A stretch of DNA of 64,000 nt, taken from contig NZ_FCOM02000011.1 in NCBI RefSeq assembly GCF_001544695.2, forward strand, positions 144,752-208,751, given 5' to 3'. The stretch comes from Caballeronia arvi (GTDB lineage Bacteria > Pseudomonadota > Gammaproteobacteria > Burkholderiales > Burkholderiaceae). Shown here piece after piece: positions 62,301 through 64,000 of this stretch (within the stretch, counting starts at the first letter, position 1; each line of letters begins with the position of its first letter). The translations under genes and the position numbers were made by a program. Under the pieces are notes generated by a model that was not told the origin of the DNA, ran no database searches, and saw only the letters and a program-made list of their open reading frames with translations.

Positions 62301-62410
62301 TGTGTGAAGACGGTCATGCGCGATGTCAAGACTTGCTCGGCGGAAGGTTGAAAGAGCGCTTCGCGTTCATAAAAGCGCGAGCGTTCACGGATGGCGTCCT
62401 GACGGTCCAT
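59336..62410 (-). CDS. Acetoacetyl-CoA-synthetase-like adenylation / carrier / thioesterase fusion (NRPS-like A-PCP-TE)
   Basis: A 1024-residue single-module protein. Residues 1-640 match acetoacetyl-CoA synthetases, including the N-terminal lead-in ('FQPSAEQVL', 'YRQFWKCFLE'), the P-loop 'FSSGTTGKPK' (285-294), 'SGGTD' (429-433), 'THGD' (511-514) and the catalytic Lys626 in 'HNNKPSE'. Residues about 675-750 are a carrier domain with 'LGGHS' and the phosphopantetheine Ser709. Residues about 760-1024 are a type I thioesterase with Ser839 ('GYSFG'), Asp866 and His1001. There is no condensation domain. Normal AACS proteins end near 650. Inference: it activates a short 3-oxo or related acid, holds it as a thioester and releases it by hydrolysis, cyclisation or dimerisation. 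Product unknown. Confidence 0.88.
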   Translation of the reverse strand: MDRQDAIRERSRFYEREALFQPSAEQVLTSRMTVFTQAFEKASGERFINYSQLHAYSAREYRQFWKCFLESVPDLEWSGAIDPVCIGNQCETARFFPNVELNYAENLLGKRIAPDDAPALTSCYADGRRIAYTRGELRERVVRLAQTLSELGLKSGDRVVAIMRNDGDAITVALAVAALGATLSTAAPENGVQAILDRFAPLDPTMLFAHTAQRPFDTGGSISGHVAAVAAQLPSLTDIVCLDETELPSSVTQRQHELRSLIMRGDATRFSWQRFPFNHPLFIMFSSGTTGKPKCIVHGAGGTLLEHVKEHRLHSDFGPDDKLFFHTSCSWMMWNWQLSVLASGVEIITYDGPVAAVDTLWRLIANERATVFGTSPAYLKMSEDAGIEPAAQLDLSSLRAMMSTGAVLYDSQFRWVNEHVKPLQLQSISGGTDIIGCFVLGNPNLPVFAGEAQCRSLGLAVQAFDQGASTIMPGELVCTNPFPSRPLGFFGDDDGSRFHKAYFAANEGVWTHGDVIEFSPEGSARLHGRSDGVLNVRGINVSPGEIYRILSGIPEILRAMVVPQTGANAGDAGQRIVLLLVLRAGAQLNAALAARVRRDLTRQGSTALVPDVIVQVDGLPVTHNNKPSEAAARDAVNGLPARNVSSLANPECLDPIREHPSLTRVKRDLPAPGESVEEIEAYLCALWEQHFSFSPIGRDDNFFDLGGHSLLAARMLNDVQRATGRTLPLSTMIVAPTIARLAAVLAADPDACAGNSTLVQMRAGSGRPLFMLHSITGSVMECLTLAGMLQNERPVYGLQALGLDGDEAPQHSVQEMARGYVRRMREVQPNGPYALVGYSFGGLIAFEIAQQLVAAGEKIEMLCLLDTYVHEHCLPFSQWTRHQASLVAERLRELRSLDARGRLGYVRGKAAAITDRVRGRMGIGGQASEPSAELAGLPPALLRVRESMRVAMTNYKPRRYDGGPIVYVRATLLDDSYGDPLPVWQRVAKHGLRVMKVDGRHTDLVVEPHLATVAETLTNALASD

Positions 62411-62761
62411 GTCTCGGATAACCCTTTGTATTTGGAGTGTTTTAATTAGCAGTCTGCTCGGCGACTATCGCAGGAAATCTTGGCTTCCTATGTCCGCGCC
62501 GGTGCCGGAGACGTGCGTATCCCTCTCGATCAGATTAACCCGAGAAAAACGCCCGTAACGTGCGGATTACCACAAAGCCCACGGCGTTTCGGCAAAAGTT
62601 GGCCTTGCGCAAATGCGGCTATATATGATCTGGATTCCGAAAAACGGCAAGAAATACCCCGCTGCTTCAGCCGACGATTTCAATCAGCATTAACACTATT
62701 CAGGAGCGGACGAAACGTTTTTGAAAGGATGTGCGCTGACTTAAAGCAAAAGAAGGGGCAG
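62411..62761. other. Intergenic region between the A-PCP-TE gene and the third ChoX-type gene
   Basis: About 350 bp with moderately lower GC. No gene recognised. An imperfect inverted repeat AGGAA...TTCCT lies at about 62473-62490, about 65 bp upstream of the minus-strand start codon. The promoter of the A-PCP-TE gene should be in the A/T-rich part near 62420-62460. Confidence 0.5.
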
Positions 62762-62790
62762 GTCGCAAGCAGTCAAGTCGCGGTCGCAAG
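62762..62790 (+). promoter_or_regulatory. Candidate activator site upstream of the third ChoX-type gene (21-nt direct repeat)
   Basis: GGTCGCAAGC occurs twice, at 62761-62770 and 62782-62791, exactly 21 nt apart (GTCG at 62762 and 62783). It lies about 90-120 bp before the start codon at 62883. Confidence 0.65.
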
Positions 62791-62882
62791 CGGACGTTCG
62801 GACGCTTTTATGCGGCGGTACTTTCTCATCACGCCAGCACTCGAACCGGCGCATCGATTCAACATTCAACGGAAGCCACGTC

Positions 62883-63845
62883 ATGAGACATCGCCTTATT
62901 TCGAACCTGCTCGTTGCCGGCGCCTGCGCTGCCGCGCTCGCCGCCACGCAGGCCGCGCATGCGCAGGGCGCGGAGGACGCGAGTTGCCGCACGGTGCGCT
63001 TCGTCGATATCGGCTGGACCGACATCACGTCGACGACGGCGCTTGCGTCGGTCGTGTTCGAGGGGCTGGGCTATGCGCCGCGTACGACGGTGGCGTCGGT
63101 GCCTATATCGCTGGCGGGTTTGAAGAGCAAGCAGATCGACGTATCGCTTGGTTACTGGTGGCCGGTGCAACAGAAGGCGGTCGAGCCATTCCTCGAACAG
63201 AAGAGCATTCAGAAGCTGGAACCGCCGAACCTTTCCGGTGCGAAGGCCACGCTTGCCGTGCCGAGTTATGCCTATGACGCGGGCATCAAGACGTTTGCGG
63301 ATATTGCGAAGCATCGCGATGAGCTGGGCGGCACGATTTACGGCATCGAGCCTGGCAGCAGTGCGAATGCGAAGATCAAGAAGATGATCGACACGAATCA
63401 GTTCGGCCTTGGCGGATTCAAGCTCGTTGAATCGAGCGAGGCGGGAATGCTGGTGACGGTCGGGCGCGCGGTGCGTGAGAAGAAGCCGGTTGTGTTTTTG
63501 GGCTGGGAGCCGCATCCGATGAACATTCAGATGAAGATCAACTATCTTGCCGGCGGCGATGAAGTGTTTGGGCCGAACTATGGCGAGGCGCGGGTTTATA
63601 CGTTGACGAATACGGACTTTCTGGCGCGGTGCCCGAATGCGGGGAAGTTTGTTTCCAACCTTCGTTTCACGACTGATCTCGAGAATCGGCTGATGCAGCC
63701 TGTCATGAATAAGGAGCGGCCTCAGGAAGCGGCCAAGGCTTATCTGAAGCAACACCCGCAGGTGTTGGATGCCTGGCTTGCGGGGGTCAAGACTGTGGAT
63801 GGGAAGGATGGCCTGCCGGCGGTTAGGCAGTATCTCGGGCTCTGA
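62883..63845 (+). CDS. choX: Choline/quaternary amine ABC transporter substrate-binding protein
   Basis: A 320-residue periplasmic protein with a signal peptide (about 1-27, 'AAHAQGAED'). Cage residues: Trp in 'IGWTDITST', Trp in 'LGYWWP', Tyr in 'VPSYAY', Trp in 'LGWEPHPMN'. It is closer to the protein at 15943 than to the one at 54427. The extra Trp in YWWP and the Ser in PSYAY are local changes in the ligand site, so its ligand may differ (carnitine, another betaine or a related amine). No ATPase or permease is adjacent. Confidence 0.92.
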   Translation: MRHRLISNLLVAGACAAALAATQAAHAQGAEDASCRTVRFVDIGWTDITSTTALASVVFEGLGYAPRTTVASVPISLAGLKSKQIDVSLGYWWPVQQKAVEPFLEQKSIQKLEPPNLSGAKATLAVPSYAYDAGIKTFADIAKHRDELGGTIYGIEPGSSANAKIKKMIDTNQFGLGGFKLVESSEAGMLVTVGRAVREKKPVVFLGWEPHPMNIQMKINYLAGGDEVFGPNYGEARVYTLTNTDFLARCPNAGKFVSNLRFTTDLENRLMQPVMNKERPQEAAKAYLKQHPQVLDAWLAGVKTVDGKDGLPAVRQYLGL

Positions 63846-63879
63846 TTTTTTTGGTTTTGATTTTTCGCCGGATCCCGTT

Positions 63880-63955
63880 TTGTTTTTGGATTATTAGCTT
63901 CGCCCCTATGCGGGGCGGCAGTCACTTTCTTTGCTGCTGCAAAGAAAGCAACTGT
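63880..63955 (-). repeat. Intergenic repeat element, copy D (partial)
   Basis: Same orientation as copy B: ATTATTAGCTTCGCCCC, a GGGGCGG stretch, then CACTTTCTTTGC-TGCT-GCAAAGAAAG. Only the hairpin end is inside similarity; after 63955 the sequence differs. It follows the binding-protein gene directly and probably serves as a transcript end. Confidence 0.75.
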
Positions 63956-64000
63956 ATTGAGAGTCAAGGTTTGAAGCGCAAAAGATCATGGTTTGGAGGG

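Noticed and set aside
1..64000. CRISPR arrays, tRNA or rRNA genes, complete insertion sequences
   Set aside because: No regularly spaced repeats, cloverleaf-like genes, rRNA segments or transposase genes were recognised on either strand.

Overview
The window comes from a high-GC Gram-negative bacterium, most likely of the Burkholderiaceae (Paraburkholderia/Caballeronia type). Grounds for this are the strong G/C-ending codon use, a Burkholderia-style trimeric porin, the choline/glycine betaine/sarcosine gene set in proteobacterial order, and a GC-rich intergenic repeat family. No rRNA, tRNA, CRISPR array or complete insertion sequence is visible.

Layout. 1-2.3 kb: end of an L-fucose-type sugar acid pathway (amidohydrolase, SDR dehydrogenase, FAH-family hydrolase). 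2.4-12.3 kb: general genes (NepI-like MFS exporter, MscS channel with a cyclic-nucleotide-binding domain, thioesterase, chemoreceptor, AGE epimerase, MgtC, a one-TM protein, a 50-residue small protein), interrupted by a low-GC glycosyltransferase gene bracketed by a duplicated epimerase 3' end. 12.8-16.9 kb: choline/betaine ABC importer core (choV, choW), a GlxA-type regulator and a ChoX-type binding protein. 17-21 kb: kelch lipoprotein, class II aldolase, second GlxA-type regulator, small membrane protein. 21.4-30.3 kb: sdaA-soxBDAG-folB-like-hypothetical and an MFS transporter. 31-36.7 kb: broken toxin gene, betIBA and fdhA. 37.6-50.1 kb: GlxA-type (GbdR-like) regulator divergent from a nine-gene run: dipeptidase, V4R-type protein, dgcA, dgcB, two ETF genes, gbcA, gbcB and a betaine-binding protein. 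50.8-55.4 kb: purU, a LysR regulator, betC and a second ChoX-type protein. 55.4-63.8 kb: a two-domain glycosyltransferase, a porin, a fourth GlxA-type regulator, a 1024-residue acetoacetyl-CoA-synthetase/carrier/thioesterase fusion, and a third ChoX-type protein.

Taken together, most of the window is a methylated-amine catabolic locus. Choline-O-sulfate is cut by BetC to choline; BetA and BetB oxidise choline to glycine betaine; GbcAB demethylates betaine to dimethylglycine; DgcAB with its ETF gives sarcosine; SoxBDAG gives glycine with C1 units on tetrahydrofolate or as formaldehyde; FdhA and PurU handle formaldehyde and formyl-THF; SdaA converts serine to pyruvate. Uptake looks like one ChoVW core served by four separately encoded binding proteins.

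The most interesting observations are: (i) a GTCG direct repeat with exactly 21-nt spacing upstream of choV, two binding-protein genes and the porin, which would place an outer-membrane porin in the same regulon; (ii) the orphan A-PCP-TE protein with an acetoacetyl-CoA-synthetase-like activation domain next to a choline-type binding protein; (iii) the glycosyltransferase insertion between duplicated epimerase ends; (iv) a multi-copy intergenic repeat with a nested hairpin; (v) a RelE/HigB-type toxin gene killed by a stop codon at a position where the family usually has Trp.
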